Notes: generated from the sequence alone by a model not told the origin. DNA of 64,000 nt from Halomonas rhizosphaerae (GCF_030010555.1 NZ_JASCQP010000045.1:1-64000), one strand, 5' to 3'. Shown: positions 32,419 to 43,258, numbered from the stretch's first letter. A program made the numbers and translations.

Positions 32419-32458
32419 CTCGGCGTCTTGCGAAGCGATAGGTCTGTCTGATCGGCGA

Positions 32459-32662
32459 TCAGATGACTTCGATGTTCGAAGCCTGCAGGCCTTTCTTGCC
32501 CTGAACCACATCGAAGGAGACCTGCTGACCGTCCTGGAGGGACTTGAAGCCGTCTGCCTTGATTTCGGAGAAGTGGGCAAAGAGGTCATCGCCACCGTCG
32601 GTCGGGGTGATGAAGCCGAAGCCTTTTGCGTCGTTGAACCACTTGACTGTGCCAGTAGACAT
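32459..32662 (-). CDS. cold-shock protein (CspA family)
   Basis: 67 residues, a single cold-shock OB fold with both RNA-binding motifs: RNP1 KGFGFI and RNP2-like DLFAHF. It starts [18 protein letters not shown], with AAGGAG 7 bases before the ATG. An RNA chaperone that melts mRNA secondary structure. A noncoding stretch of nearly 290 bases upstream, shared with the divergent gene at 32950, leaves room for the long regulated leader usual in this family; no specific cold-box could be assigned. Confidence 0.93.
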   Translation of the reverse strand: MSTGTVKWFNDAKGFGFITPTDGGDDLFAHFSEIKADGFKSLQDGQQVSFDVVQGKKGLQASNIEVI

Positions 32663-32949
32663 AGTTGTCTCCTTTCGCGCTATGCGCTCTTTACGAATTA
32701 CCGGGTAATGCCCCGAGTGCTAGTGGGTCAAACAAGGGGATATAACCAGACAACCGAAAGGATTCGACTACTACTGACAATATGCATCTTGCTAACCAAC
32801 TGACGCTACGGTGTCACGTATGGCGGCCGCCGTCAATGCCTTGTGTGCTGTCGCCTCCATCCCGACCTGCAAGGGCAGTAGGCCGAGGCCGCATCTGGCG
32901 TTCCTCGTCCATACTGACCGACACCCATGATCATCAGGAGCAGCAGAAC

Positions 32950-33189
32950 ATGAGCGGCGATCTCACCGAGCATCAGATGGAGCTGCTGGCCCGCGTGCTG
33001 CAGCACGGCGGGGAACTGGCATCACCCTTCGGCCATCCGGGCGAGGACAGCCTGCTGGAGGAGGTGCTGGAGGACATCGACACCCTGGAGGCCAGGGGGC
33101 TGATCACCGTCGACCGGACCCGGGGCAGCGACGAGCCCGAGCGCATCTCCCTGACCCAGGAGGGCTATGACGCCCTGGGCATGGCCTGA
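32950..33189 (+). CDS. small hypothetical protein, winged-helix-like (79 aa)
   Basis: 79 acidic residues with the layout helix-helix-strand (EHQMELLARVLQHGGELASP ... LEARGLITVDRTRGSDEPERISLTQEGYDALGM). The last part resembles the wing and final helix of winged-helix proteins (x-L-T-x-E-G-x-x-A). AGGAG lies 8 bases before the ATG. No family name can be given. It sits alone between csp and the DksA-like gene. Confidence 0.75.
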   Translation: MSGDLTEHQMELLARVLQHGGELASPFGHPGEDSLLEEVLEDIDTLEARGLITVDRTRGSDEPERISLTQEGYDALGMA

Positions 33190-33365
33190 GCGCTGGTCCA
33201 GCGGAACGGGAATGCCCTTGCGCGCTCCGAGGGCTCGCCCACGGGACGGGACGGGGAAAGCGGCGTCGTGACCCTCGTCACCGTGGGGCAGGGCGCGATG
33301 TGCTATCTAGAAGGAAGCGGGGCGGTGCCCCTTCGGCATTGCCGACAATGACAGGAGGCGACGTC

Positions 33366-33689
33366 ATGGCGGATCGGAAGCAGGAACTGGAAGCGCTGCG
33401 CGACGAGCTGATCGACCGGTTCGACCGCTACAAGGCCCACAAGGAGCAGCGGGGCGGTCCGCTGGATAAGGACATGGAGGACCAGTCCATCGAACTGCAG
33501 AACGATGACGTGATCGAGGCCCTGCAGCAGGAGGCCGAGGATGAGCTTCGCCAGGTGATGCATGCGCTCGCGCGTATCGACGAAGGCGAGGGCGATCGCT
33601 GCGAGGAGTGCGGCGAGTCCATCGATGCCCGCCGGCTGGCGGCGGTGCCCTATACCACGGTATGCCGCGACTGTGCCGAGCTGCGCTGA
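33366..33689 (+). CDS. TraR/DksA-type zinc-finger protein
   Basis: 107 residues. An N-terminal coiled coil (about 1-70, with QNDDVIEALQQEAEDELRQV) is followed by the four-cysteine finger CEECGE...CRDC typical of TraR/DksA/YbiI-type proteins. Such proteins enter the RNA polymerase secondary channel or are of unknown role; this short form lacks the full DksA length (about 150). GGAGG precedes the ATG at 33366. In-frame codons upstream are not supported. Confidence 0.88.
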   Translation: MADRKQELEALRDELIDRFDRYKAHKEQRGGPLDKDMEDQSIELQNDDVIEALQQEAEDELRQVMHALARIDEGEGDRCEECGESIDARRLAAVPYTTVCRDCAELR

Positions 33690-33753
33690 GCGGACGCGCC
33701 GTGGACGGGAATGATGGTAGTCTGGCCTCTCATCGACCGGGCGGGAGGCGTGC

Positions 33754-34350
33754 ATGACGGCGTGGTATCGAGCAATGGGGGCAGGCCTGCTGCTGGTGTG
33801 GCTGGCCGGTTGCAGCGGTGGCGAGGAGGAGGAGGCGGCGTCCGAGCCCGCTCAGACGGACACTGCCGAAGAGACCCGCGAGCCACCGCCGGAGGCGAAG
33901 CCCGAAGTGCCCGCGGTGCCGCCCTTCGACCAGCCGGCGATGATCGACCTCACCTCCCGCCTGGGCAGCGACCGGCGCCTGACGGTGGAAGGCGAGACCA
34001 ACCTGCCCGAGGCGACCCGCCTGCAGGTCATCGTGGAGCGGGAACTCAGCGGGGTGCGCTGGCGTGAACGGGTGTCGGTGGAGGAGGGCGGCTTCGTGGC
34101 TGGCCCTTTCGGCCCCGGGAGCGGGCTACCGGACGGCGGTTATCGCGTCACGGTCGACGTGCAGGAAGGAAGCGTGCAGCCGCGGTCGGTGCGTGACCGC
34201 CTCGGCGAGGAGAACGAGCATCTGAGTGGTCCCCTGGTACAGGAGTCACGTCATGGCCTGGGGCAGGTGGCCAGCTACAGCCAGCGCTTCCTGGTGGGCA
34301 GCGAGACCCGCCGCACCCTCGACCACGTCGAGGTGCTGGAAGTGGAGTGA
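33754..34350 (+). CDS. predicted lipoprotein
   Basis: 198 residues. The signal peptide ends in lipobox LAGC (Cys20), followed by an acidic linker (GGEEEEAASEPAQTD) and a proline-rich stretch. The rest looks like a beta-sandwich (RLTVEGETNLPEATRLQVIVE, GGYRVTVDVQEG), which resembles domains found in secreted proteins of unknown role. Ser follows Gly after the Cys, with no Asp at +2, so outer-membrane sorting is likely. Function unknown. Confidence 0.85.
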   Translation: MTAWYRAMGAGLLLVWLAGCSGGEEEEAASEPAQTDTAEETREPPPEAKPEVPAVPPFDQPAMIDLTSRLGSDRRLTVEGETNLPEATRLQVIVERELSGVRWRERVSVEEGGFVAGPFGPGSGLPDGGYRVTVDVQEGSVQPRSVRDRLGEENEHLSGPLVQESRHGLGQVASYSQRFLVGSETRRTLDHVEVLEVE

Positions 34351-34354
34351 ACCC

Positions 34355-34942
34355 TCACAGCGGCTGGACGCGCCAATGGGCCACCATCTTGCCGACCAGC
34401 CGGCAGGCCGGGGTCCAGGGCATGGCCTCGTCGCTGTTCTCGCGGTGGAACATCAGCTCCCCGGTGGGGCCCTGTTCGACCCGGCGGATGGCCAGGCTGC
34501 CGTCGTCGTCGATCAGGTAGAGCCCGGGCTGGCGGAAGATGTCGCTGGGGGCAATTGCGACCAGGTCCCCCTGGGTGAGGAAGTCGAAGTGCTCCCCCGG
34601 GGCGGGGGTGACCAGGTGGCAGTCGCCGTCCCAGCGCTGGCCGGGCACCATCTCGATCGGCAGGTCGATGCCCTTCTGCCGACCATCCTGCCAGGGTAGC
34701 GGCGGGCGGCTGCGCAGATAGAGCGGCGAGGCCTGGGCGCCCGTTTCCTCGAGCAGCCGCGACAGCGGGCAGTTGAGGGCCTGGGCCAGGGCCACCAGCC
34801 GCTCGTGGCCGATCTGCCGGATGGCACCGGATTCCCAGTAGGAGATGGTCACATCGGACACACCGACCCTGCGCGCCAGGGCCGCCTTGTTGAGCCTGGC
34901 CTCCAGCCGAAGTTCTTTGATCCGCGGGCCGAGTGTGTCCAT
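34355..34942 (-). CDS. XRE-type helix-turn-helix regulator with S24-like C-terminal domain
   Basis: 195 residues. The N-terminal Cro/CI helix-turn-helix (about 5-60, LNKAALARRVGVSDVTISYWESG) is followed by a LexA/CI-like beta domain (LTQGDLVAIAPSDIFRQPGL) in which no Ser nucleophile or Lys is apparent, so autocleavage is doubtful. The start MDTLGPRIKEL (34942) has AGGA 7 bases upstream. A chromosomal regulator rather than the prophage repressor, since it lies 3 kb beyond the prophage in core-type sequence; that point is inference. Confidence 0.85.
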   Translation of the reverse strand: MDTLGPRIKELRLEARLNKAALARRVGVSDVTISYWESGAIRQIGHERLVALAQALNCPLSRLLEETGAQASPLYLRSRPPLPWQDGRQKGIDLPIEMVPGQRWDGDCHLVTPAPGEHFDFLTQGDLVAIAPSDIFRQPGLYLIDDDGSLAIRRVEQGPTGELMFHRENSDEAMPWTPACRLVGKMVAHWRVQPL

Positions 34943-35063
34943 TTCAGCATCCTGTGGGGAATTGAGTTGGCTGATCTTCTGTGATCGATTTATGCCGTGC
35001 AAGGGCACGCATCAACGTTAATTCTGCCCTAATCCGGGCCGGGTCGGCATGCGCCTTCGGGGC

Positions 35064-35804
35064 TCACCACGCCACGGGTTCGCCGGCCCAGTCGAGGAAG
35101 ACCCCGCTCTGCTCGGGGCCGCAATCGTCCAGTACCGCCAGCAACCGCTGGGCCACGAACCGCGTCGTGAACAGCTTGTCCGCCGGGACCCGCGCCTGGA
35201 AGGGTTTCGACAGGGCGGTATCGGTGGTGCCGGGATGCAGGCAGGCGACGCTGACCTGGGGGTTGAGGCGGCGCAGCTCCACGGCGGCGGTCTTCATCAG
35301 CATGTTGTGGGCAGCCTTGCTGGCCCGGTAGGCGTACCAGCCACCCATCCGGTTGTCGCCGATGGAGCCGACCCGTGCCGAGAGGCTCGCGACCACAGCC
35401 GGATGGCGCCCCTTGAGGCCGGGCTGCAGGGCCTTGAGCAGCAGGGCCGGGGTGATCGCATTGACATGGTAGAGTCGGCTCATGGCCTCGGCGTCCAGGT
35501 CGTCGAGCTTCTTCTCGGGCCCGATGCCGAGCCGCTCGTCGTGCAGCATGCCGATGGCATTGAACACCAGGTGCAGCGGGGTGGTGTCCAGGGCCTGCTC
35601 CAGGGCCGCGACGCCGTCCGGCTCGCCGACGTCCAGGGCGAGGGACTCGAAGCGGGGGTCGGGGTGCGTGTGGCCGGCGCGGCTGATGCCGACCACCCGA
35701 CCGGGACGGTCGCTTTCCAGCAGGGCATCGACCACGGCGCGGCCGATGCCGCCGGAGGCGCCGGTGACCAGGGCCGTGAAGCCGTCGGGGAGTCGCGAGA
35801 GCAT
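35064..35804 (-). CDS. short-chain dehydrogenase/reductase (CsgA/C-factor-like)
   Basis: 246 residues, classical SDR fold. The NAD(P)-binding TGASGGIGR (about 12-20), NA-type motif in VFNAIGMLH and catalytic YRASK are present. A C-factor-like subgroup by length and the LHPGTTDTALSKPFQ segment. Substrate unknown. The start at 35804 (MLSRLPDGFTALVTG) is chosen because the open frame further upstream overlaps the gltX promoter and start. Confidence 0.9.
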   Translation of the reverse strand: MLSRLPDGFTALVTGASGGIGRAVVDALLESDRPGRVVGISRAGHTHPDPRFESLALDVGEPDGVAALEQALDTTPLHLVFNAIGMLHDERLGIGPEKKLDDLDAEAMSRLYHVNAITPALLLKALQPGLKGRHPAVVASLSARVGSIGDNRMGGWYAYRASKAAHNMLMKTAAVELRRLNPQVSVACLHPGTTDTALSKPFQARVPADKLFTTRFVAQRLLAVLDDCGPEQSGVFLDWAGEPVAW

Positions 35805-35962
35805 GAGGTTCCTTGGTGGGGAATTCGGGCTCAAGCATGGACCACGAGGCGGGGGAATGATTCCCGGCCACGGCTGCCCGGCGCCGGCCAGGTGCGTATA
35901 ATGCGGGGCATTCGCCCTCCCGGCAGGGCAAGCCCCACACCATCGACAGGACCAAGGACGAC

Positions 35963-37444
35963 ATGACCGTACGCACTCGTATCGCGCCGTCACCCACCGG
36001 CGACCCCCATGTGGGCACCGCCTATATCGCCCTGTTCAACCTCTGTTTCGCCCGCCAGCACGGCGGCCAGTTCATCCTGCGCATCGAGGACACCGACCGG
36101 GTGCGCTCGACCCCCGAGTCCGAGCAGATGATCCTCGATTCGCTGCGCTGGCTGGGGCTGGAGTGGGACGAGGGCCCCGACGTGGGTGGCCCCCATGGCC
36201 CGTACCGCCAGAGCGAGCGCGGCGACATCTACGGGGAATACGCACGCCAGCTGGTCGAAGCCGGCCATGCCTTCAAGTGCTACCGCACCAGCGAGGAGCT
36301 CGACGAGCTGCGCGAGGCGCGCAAGGCCGCCGGCATGCACCTGGCCCTCAAGCCTTCCGACCTCGCCCTGCCCGCCGAGGAGCAGGCGCGTCGCGAGAAG
36401 GAGGGCTGGCCCCATGTGGTGCGCATGAAGGTACCCGCCACCGGCAGCTGCGTGATCGATGACATGCTGCGTGGCGTGATCGAGGTCGACTGGGCCCAGG
36501 TGGATGCCCAGATCCTGCTCAAGTCCGACGGCATGCCCACCTACCACCTGGCCAACGTGGTGGACGACCACCTGATGGGCATCACCCACGTGCTGCGCGG
36601 CGAGGAGTGGATCAACTCGGCGCCCAAGCACCAGCTGCTCTACGAGTACCTCGGCTGGGAGATGCCGCAGCTCTGCCACATGCCGCTGTTGCGCAATCCC
36701 GACAAGTCCAAGCTCTCCAAGCGCAAGAACCCGACCTCCATCAACTACTACCGGCGCATGGGCTTTTTGCCCCAGGCGGTGATCAACTACCTGGGCCGCA
36801 TGGGCTGGTCGATGCCCGACGAGCGCGAGAAGTTCAGCCTCGACGAGATGATGAGCCACTTCGATGTCCAGCGCGTGTCGCTGGGCGGGCCGGTGTTCGA
36901 CCTGGAGAAGCTGACCTGGCTCAACGGCGTCTACATTCGCGAGGAGCTCGACGACAAGGCTTTCCTCAAGGCGCTGATGGAGTGGGCCTTCAACGAGGAG
37001 TACGTCAGCCAGATCCTGCCCCAGGTGCGCCCGCGGGTGGAGACGCTCTCCCAGGTGGTGCCCCTGGCCGGCCACTTCTTCTCGGGCCTGCCGGCCATCG
37101 AGGAGGAGAGCTTCGACGAGGTCAAGCTCTCCCGCGAGGAACTGCTCAAGCTGCTGCAGTTCCTGGTGTGGCGCTTCGAAGGCGTACCGGCCTGGCACAA
37201 GGCGGTGCTGCTGGAGGAGGTCAAGACGCTCGCCGGCCACTTCGAGCTGAAGATGAAGGCCTTCCTGGCACCGGTGTTCATCGCCATCACCGGCTCCAGC
37301 GCGAGTACCTCGGTGATGGACGCCATGGCGATCCTGGGCTCCGACGTGACCCGGGCGCGCCTGCGCCACGCCATCGAGGTGCTGGGCGGCGTCTCCAAGA
37401 AGCAGGCCAAGCGCTTCGAGAAGGAATTCCGTGAGCTCGCGTGA
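35963..37444 (+). CDS. gltX: glutamyl-tRNA synthetase
   Basis: 493 residues, class I aminoacyl-tRNA synthetase that charges tRNA-Glu. The HIGH motif appears as [13 protein letters not shown] (9-21) and KMSKS as KLSKRKN. The C-terminal anticodon-binding domain contains [18 protein letters not shown] at 35897-35902 is a likely -10 box, 61 bases before the ATG. The gene is followed directly by tRNA-Ala and tRNA-Glu, the latter being its own substrate. Confidence 0.97.
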   Translation: MTVRTRIAPSPTGDPHVGTAYIALFNLCFARQHGGQFILRIEDTDRVRSTPESEQMILDSLRWLGLEWDEGPDVGGPHGPYRQSERGDIYGEYARQLVEAGHAFKCYRTSEELDELREARKAAGMHLALKPSDLALPAEEQARREKEGWPHVVRMKVPATGSCVIDDMLRGVIEVDWAQVDAQILLKSDGMPTYHLANVVDDHLMGITHVLRGEEWINSAPKHQLLYEYLGWEMPQLCHMPLLRNPDKSKLSKRKNPTSINYYRRMGFLPQAVINYLGRMGWSMPDEREKFSLDEMMSHFDVQRVSLGGPVFDLEKLTWLNGVYIREELDDKAFLKALMEWAFNEEYVSQILPQVRPRVETLSQVVPLAGHFFSGLPAIEEESFDEVKLSREELLKLLQFLVWRFEGVPAWHKAVLLEEVKTLAGHFELKMKAFLAPVFIAITGSSASTSVMDAMAILGSDVTRARLRHAIEVLGGVSKKQAKRFEKEFRELA

Positions 37445-37451
37445 TTTCCTG

Positions 37452-37480
37452 TTGACGAAGGCGGGGCTTATCAGTAACAT
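37452..37480 (+). promoter_or_regulatory. promoter of the tRNA pair, GC-rich discriminator
   Basis: TTGACG (37452-37457), a 17-base spacer, TAACAT (37475-37480), then the GC-rich discriminator ACGCCCCGTC. This is the pattern of stable-RNA promoters under stringent control. The first tRNA starts 23 bases after the -10 box. Confidence 0.7.
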
Positions 37481-37502
37481 ACGCCCCGTCTTCGAGAGAT
37501 AC

Positions 37503-37578
37503 GGGGCCTTAGCTCAGCTGGGAGAGCGCGACACTGGCAGTGTCGAGGTCAGCGGTTCGATCCCGCTAGGCTCCACCA
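37503..37578 (+). tRNA. tRNA-Ala (anticodon GGC)
   Basis: A 76-base cloverleaf. The acceptor pair is GGGGCCT/AGGCTCC with one G-T; the anticodon stem CGACA/TGTCG closes the loop CTGGCAG, giving anticodon GGC. The T-loop is GGTTCGATCCC-like and CCA is encoded. Confidence 0.95.
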
Positions 37579-37600
37579 CTTCTCGCATCGAGGATGTTGC

Positions 37601-37676
37601 GTCCCATTCGTCTAGTGGTCCAGGACACCGCCCTTTCACGGCGGTAACAGGGGTTCGAACCCCCTATGGGACGCCA
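37601..37676 (+). tRNA. tRNA-Glu (anticodon TTC)
   Basis: A 76-base cloverleaf. The acceptor pair is GTCCCAT/ATGGGAC; the anticodon stem CCGCC/GGCGG closes the loop CTTTCAC, giving anticodon TTC. CCA is encoded. Lies 22 bases after tRNA-Ala. Confidence 0.96.
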
Positions 37677-38000
37677 CCTTCTACCGCTCTACCTTCCTAA
37701 TGCTTTTTCATTATCAGCCGGCCAGTTCGCTCGCCGGGTGCTTCGCCGTGTCCGGGCGGCCCGCCGCTGCGGCCCTGGCATCCGAGGCGATATCGGCTTG
37801 ACATCCCCCTTGACTTGTCCACTTTCCCGCGCACCCCGGGTCGACCTGTGCACAGTCTCGCCCCGAACCCGCATGGTTGCTGGCTTCCTGTATTTACTCT
37901 TTTATTTCAATGAGTTACGATAGATCAAAAATTGATCAATCTAAGCCGGCCCCGCTTCTCATGGCGATTCTGCGACCTTTTCGAGAGGTTTTGAACAGGC

Positions 38001-38023
38001 TTATCCACAGAATGTGTGGAAAA
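38001..38023. promoter_or_regulatory. perfect DnaA box with a facing imperfect box
   Basis: TTATCCACA (38001-38009) is the strongest DnaA-box consensus; TGTGGAAAA close by (about 38015-38023) is a facing copy with one mismatch. About 80 bases to the left lies an AT-rich patch with two GATC sites (around 37922-37940). The 516-base gap between tRNA-Glu and gltA contains nothing else recognisable apart from the gltA terminator. Confidence 0.6.
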
Positions 38024-38134
38024 CGGGCGGTGCCGCGGAGGAGGGCGTTTCCGTAATAAAGTCAACCTGAATAAATGAAGATTCTAGTTCTCCGGTACTA
38101 AGTCGCTAAGGGGGTCGACGTGGCCCGCAAACGC

Positions 38135-38160
38135 GGAAGGCCGCCCGAGGGCGGCCTTCC
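38135..38160 (-). terminator. terminator hairpin after gltA
   Basis: A stem of 11-12 bp (GGAAGGCCGCC with its complement) closed by a very small loop, 34 bases after the gltA stop; GCGTTTGC follows on the minus strand, so the T run is weak. Confidence 0.65.
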
Positions 38161-38193
38161 TGGTGGTGTCGGCGTGCGCGCCGCCGTGCCGGC

Positions 38194-39480
<1,287 letters not shown>

Positions 39481-39768
39481 GCTGGCCTCCTCTCGAGTTC
39501 ATGGTGGGACGATTAAGTCGTTATTCCGCTGATGGTGCCGGCGAAAAGGTTCGCCCACTATAGAAGCGTGCCAGCGATTGTCAATTCCACCATTGTGCGG
39601 TCGGTATTGTACATTAGCTTGTTAAGTGGATGGCTTTTGTATAGGAAATGGTGCTCCGCACCATGGCGGTGCGCCACGGCCCCGGTCGACGCCTCCGGAT
39701 GCCCGGGTAGACGCCGCCAGCGCCGAGAAATCGGCCTTCCACCATGGTCGAGTACGCTCTGTGTCCAT

Positions 39769-39797
39769 TTGTCATGACAGGGCGATGTCCCTATAAT
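39769..39797 (+). promoter_or_regulatory. sigma70 promoter of the sdh-suc operon
   Basis: TTGTCA (39769-39774), exactly 17 bases, then perfect TATAAT (39792-39797). The transcript would start about 39804, giving a leader of about 120 bases before sdhC. The rest of the gltA-sdhC gap is moderately AT-rich around 39590-39650, where gltA's own promoter should lie, but no clear pair was assigned. Confidence 0.75.
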
Positions 39798-39926
39798 CTC
39801 AGCGCGCGACTGGCAGGAACCGGTGGTCGTGTCCAACTCGGCCACGATCGTGTCCCTTCCCGAAACCACCGCCCGCTCGGGCCTTGTCCGACGACCGAAC
39901 AGCGGGCCAAGAGAGTGTGTAGAGCC

Positions 39927-40304
39927 GTGAATAGCAAACGACCCGTAAATCTGGATCTGTCCACGATACAGTTTCCCCTTCCCGCCCTGACGTCGATCGC
40001 TCATCGCATCACCGGCGTCATCCTCTTCATCGGCCTGATCTTCGCCTTCTGGGCGCTCGACACGTCGCTCTCCTCGCCGGCAGGTTTCGCGGCCGTGAGT
40101 GACGCCTTGGCCCACAACTTGCTGGCCAAGCTGATCGCCTGGGGGCTGCTGTCCGCCCTGGCCTTCCACTTCGTGGCCGGCATCAAGCACCTGCTGATGG
40201 ACATGGATATCGGCGTGACCCTCGAGGGCGGCGTCAAGAAGGCGCAGATCACCGTGGTGGTAAGCGTGGTCCTGATCATTCTGGCTGGAGTCTGGGTATG
40301 GTAA
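39927..40304 (+). CDS. sdhC: succinate dehydrogenase cytochrome b556 subunit
   Basis: 125 residues, three membrane helices. Starts with GTG at 39927 to give (M)NSKRPVNLDLSTIQFP, matching E. coli RPVNLDL. The haem ligand His81 lies in AFHFVAGIKH (E. coli His84). With SdhD it anchors complex II and forms the ubiquinone site. Overlaps sdhD by 7 bases. Confidence 0.94.
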   Translation: MNSKRPVNLDLSTIQFPLPALTSIAHRITGVILFIGLIFAFWALDTSLSSPAGFAAVSDALAHNLLAKLIAWGLLSALAFHFVAGIKHLLMDMDIGVTLEGGVKKAQITVVVSVVLIILAGVWVW

Positions 40305-40645
40305 CCAACATCACGAATCTCGGGCGCAGCGGTCTTTCCGACTGGCTGCTCCAGCGCGTCTCCGCCGTCATCCTGGCGCTCTACACTCTCTTCATCGTCG
40401 GCTTCCTGCTACTCAGCCCCGGCCTGGACTACGCGGCCTGGAGCGGCCTCTTCTCCGCTACCTGGATGCGCATCTTCTCGCTGCTGGCCTTCATCTCCCT
40501 GGCGGCCCACGCCTGGGTCGGCCTGTGGACCGTGACCACCGACTACCTCAAGTCGACCGGCGTACGCGTCGCCGTCCAGCTCATCATCATCCTGGCCATC
40601 TTCGTGTTCCTGGTCTGGGGCATCACCGTTCTGTGGGGAGCCTGA
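40298..40645 (+). CDS. sdhD: succinate dehydrogenase membrane anchor subunit
   Basis: 115 residues, three membrane helices. His71 (AAHAWVG, haem ligand) and Asp82-Tyr83 (TDYLKS, ubiquinone site) are at the same numbers as in E. coli SdhD. Confidence 0.95.
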   Translation: MVTNITNLGRSGLSDWLLQRVSAVILALYTLFIVGFLLLSPGLDYAAWSGLFSATWMRIFSLLAFISLAAHAWVGLWTVTTDYLKSTGVRVAVQLIIILAIFVFLVWGITVLWGA

Positions 40646-40648
40646 TAC

Positions 40649-42421
40649 ATGTCCACCATGCGTAGCCTGTCTTTCGACGCCATCATCATCGGCGGGGGCG
40701 GTGCCGGCCTGCGGGCCGCCCTCGAGCTGGCCAAGTCCGGCAAGAAGACCGCCGTGCTGTCCAAGGTCTTCCCGACCCGCTCGCACACCGTCTCGGCCCA
40801 GGGCGGCATCACCTGTGCCATCGCCTCCGCGGATCCCGACGACGACTGGCGCTGGCACATGTACGACACCGTCAAGGGCGGCGACTACATCGCCGACCAG
40901 GACGCCTCCGAGTACATGTGTTCCGAGGGCCCCAAGGCGGTGTTCGAGCTCGAGCACATGGGCCTGCCGTTCTCCCGCTTCGACAACGGCCGCATCTATC
41001 AGCGCCCGTTCGGCGGCCAGTCCAAGGACTTCGGCAAGGGCGGCCAGGCGGCACGCACCTGTGCGGCCGCCGACCGCACCGGCCACGCCCTGCTGCACAC
41101 GCTCTATCAGAACAACCTGAAGAACAACACCACCTTCCTCAACGAGTGGTACGCCGTCGACCTGGTCAAGAACGCCAACGGCGACGTGGTGGGCTGCATT
41201 GCCATGGACATCGAGACCGGCGAAGTGGTGCACGTCAAGTCCAAGGCTACCGTCATGGCCACCGGCGGGGCGGGGCGGATCTTCGCCTCCACCACCAATG
41301 CCCTGATCAACACCGGCGACGGCATCGGCATGGCGCTGCGTGCCGGCTTCCCGATGCAGGACATGGAGATGTGGCAGTTCCACCCGACCGGCATCTACGG
41401 CGCGGGCACCCTGGTGACCGAAGGCTGTCGCGGCGAGGGTGGTTACCTGATCAACAAGGACGGCGAGCGCTTCATGGAGCGTTATGCCCCCAACGCCAAG
41501 GACCTGGCCGGCCGCGACGTGGTCGCGCGCTCCATGGTCATGGAGATCCTCGAGGGCCGTGGCTGCGGCGAGAAGGGCGACCACGTCTTCCTCAAGCTGG
41601 ATCACCTGGGCGAGGACGTCCTCGGCAAGCGCCTGCCCGGCATCGTCGAGCTCTCCAAGACCTTCGCCCACGTGGACCCGGCCAAGGAGCCGATCCCGGT
41701 CGTCCCCACCTGCCACTACATGATGGGCGGGATCCCGACCAACGTGCACGGCCAGGCGATCATGCAGGACGCCGACGGCAACGACCAGATCGTCAACGGC
41801 CTGTTCGCCTGCGGCGAGGCGGCCTGCGTGTCGGTCCACGGCGCCAACCGCCTGGGCGGCAACTCGCTGCTCGACCTGGTGGTGTTCGGCCGTGCGGCCG
41901 GCATGTTCATCGAGGGCGCGCTCAACGAGGGCATCGAGTACCTCGACGCCTCCGAGTCCGACGTCGCGTCCGCCATGAAGCGCATCACGCGCTGGAACGA
42001 GTCGGAGGGCGGCGAGACCGTTCCCGAGCTCAAGCGCGAGCTGCAGGACATCATGCAGACCTCCTTCGGCGTGTTCCGCGAGGAGAAGAACATGGTCGAG
42101 GGTGTCAAGCGCCTCGAGGAGCTGCGTGGCCGGATCGCCAACGCCTACCTGCCGGACAAGTCCAACACCTTCAACACCGCGCGCGTCGAGGCGCTGGAGC
42201 TGGACAACCTGATGGAAGTGGCCGAGGCCACCGCCATCGCGGCCCTGGAGCGCAAGGAGAGCCGTGGCGCCCACTCCCGCTACGACTACCCGGACCGCGA
42301 CGACGTCAACTGGCTGAAGCACTCGCTCTACTTCCCGGCCGAGAAGCGACTGGGCAAGCGCGATGTGAACTTCGCACCCAAGACCGTCGACATGTTCGAG
42401 CCGAAAGTCCGCACCTACTAA
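40649..42421 (+). CDS. sdhA: succinate dehydrogenase flavoprotein subunit
   Basis: 590 residues (E. coli 588). [10 protein letters not shown] is the FAD-binding site, and His46 in [11 protein letters not shown] carries the covalent FAD (E. coli His45). Active-site segments such as HPTGIYGAG and the C-terminal RGAHSR are present. Oxidises succinate to fumarate in the TCA cycle and the respiratory chain. Confidence 0.98.
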   Translation: MSTMRSLSFDAIIIGGGGAGLRAALELAKSGKKTAVLSKVFPTRSHTVSAQGGITCAIASADPDDDWRWHMYDTVKGGDYIADQDASEYMCSEGPKAVFELEHMGLPFSRFDNGRIYQRPFGGQSKDFGKGGQAARTCAAADRTGHALLHTLYQNNLKNNTTFLNEWYAVDLVKNANGDVVGCIAMDIETGEVVHVKSKATVMATGGAGRIFASTTNALINTGDGIGMALRAGFPMQDMEMWQFHPTGIYGAGTLVTEGCRGEGGYLINKDGERFMERYAPNAKDLAGRDVVARSMVMEILEGRGCGEKGDHVFLKLDHLGEDVLGKRLPGIVELSKTFAHVDPAKEPIPVVPTCHYMMGGIPTNVHGQAIMQDADGNDQIVNGLFACGEAACVSVHGANRLGGNSLLDLVVFGRAAGMFIEGALNEGIEYLDASESDVASAMKRITRWNESEGGETVPELKRELQDIMQTSFGVFREEKNMVEGVKRLEELRGRIANAYLPDKSNTFNTARVEALELDNLMEVAEATAIAALERKESRGAHSRYDYPDRDDVNWLKHSLYFPAEKRLGKRDVNFAPKTVDMFEPKVRTY

Positions 42422-42433
42422 GGGGGAGTCACG

Positions 42434-43144
42434 ATGTCCAAGCTTCAGGTATCCCTGTACCGCTACAATCCGGAAACCGACTCCGCGCCCTACATGCAGG
42501 AGTTCCAGGTCGACACCCAGGGCCGCGACCTGATGGTGCTCGACGTCCTGCACCTGGCCAAGGAGCAGGACAATGGCCTGGCCTATCGCCGCAGCTGCCG
42601 CGAGGGCGTGTGCGGCTCCGACGGCATGAACATGAACGGCAAGAACGGCCTGGCCTGCATCACCCCGCTCTCCGAGGTGGTCAAGGGCAACAAGCTGACC
42701 CTGCGTCCGCTGCCGGGCCTGCCGGTCATTCGCGACCTGGTGGTCGACATGGGGCTGTTCTACAAGCAGTACGAGCGCATCCAGCCCTACCTGCAGAACG
42801 ACGAGCCGGCGCCGGCCATCGAGCGCCTGCAGTCGCCGGAGGAGCGCGACAAGCTCGATGGCCTCTACGAGTGCATCCTGTGTGCCTGCTGCTCGACCTC
42901 CTGTCCGTCGTTCTGGTGGAACCCGGACAAGTTCGTCGGCCCGGCCGGGCTGCTGCAGTCCTACCGGTTCCTCGCCGACTCCCGTGACACCGCCACCCGC
43001 GACCGCCTGGCGGAGCTCCAGGACCCGTTCTCCGTGTTCCGCTGCCGCGGGATCATGAACTGCGTCGCGGTCTGCCCCAAGGGGCTCAACCCGACGCGGG
43101 CGATCGGCAAGATCCGCGAGATGCTGCTGGCCGATGCCACTTAA
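42434..43144 (+). CDS. sdhB: succinate dehydrogenase iron-sulfur subunit
   Basis: 236 residues. The 2Fe-2S ligands C55, C60, D63 and C75 lie exactly as in E. coli; CILCACCSTSC and CRGIMNCVAVCPKGLNP bind the 4Fe-4S and 3Fe-4S clusters. Carries electrons from SdhA to quinone. Lies 12 bases after sdhA. Confidence 0.98.
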   Translation: MSKLQVSLYRYNPETDSAPYMQEFQVDTQGRDLMVLDVLHLAKEQDNGLAYRRSCREGVCGSDGMNMNGKNGLACITPLSEVVKGNKLTLRPLPGLPVIRDLVVDMGLFYKQYERIQPYLQNDEPAPAIERLQSPEERDKLDGLYECILCACCSTSCPSFWWNPDKFVGPAGLLQSYRFLADSRDTATRDRLAELQDPFSVFRCRGIMNCVAVCPKGLNPTRAIGKIREMLLADAT

Positions 43145-43231
43145 ATCGTGGCGTCCAGCTTGTTATCATGTCCACCGCTCTCGGGCTGCGGCGAGAGGTC
43201 GCAGCCGAGTCCGGTGCGGAGCATGATGCAT

Positions 43232-43258
43232 AGAGCCGGTGCCCTGGGCACCGGCTCT
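43232..43258. other. strong intercistronic hairpin between sdhB and sucA
   Basis: A perfect 12-bp stem AGAGCCGGTGCC/GGCACCGGCTCT with a 3-base loop and no T run. It may protect the sdh mRNA 3' end or reduce read-through into sucA. It lies in the 222-base gap. Confidence 0.7.

Noticed and set aside
32074-32451. Plus-strand frames between the repeat cluster and csp
   Set aside because: They run through the csp terminator and antisense to csp; no domains or ribosome binding sites.
34355-34942. Considered the HTH/S24-like regulator as the prophage repressor
   Set aside because: It is 3 kb outside the phage late block, among core-type genes, with no adjacent cro/cox or integrase.
37900-38060. 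Considered whether the DnaA-box region is a replication origin
   Set aside because: Only one perfect box and one imperfect box, no dnaA/dnaN/gidA neighbours and a TCA-cycle gene context; at most a DnaA titration or regulatory site.
40409-42553. 714-codon minus-strand open frame across sdhD-sdhA
   Set aside because: Shadow of sdhA; no ribosome binding site or recognisable domain.
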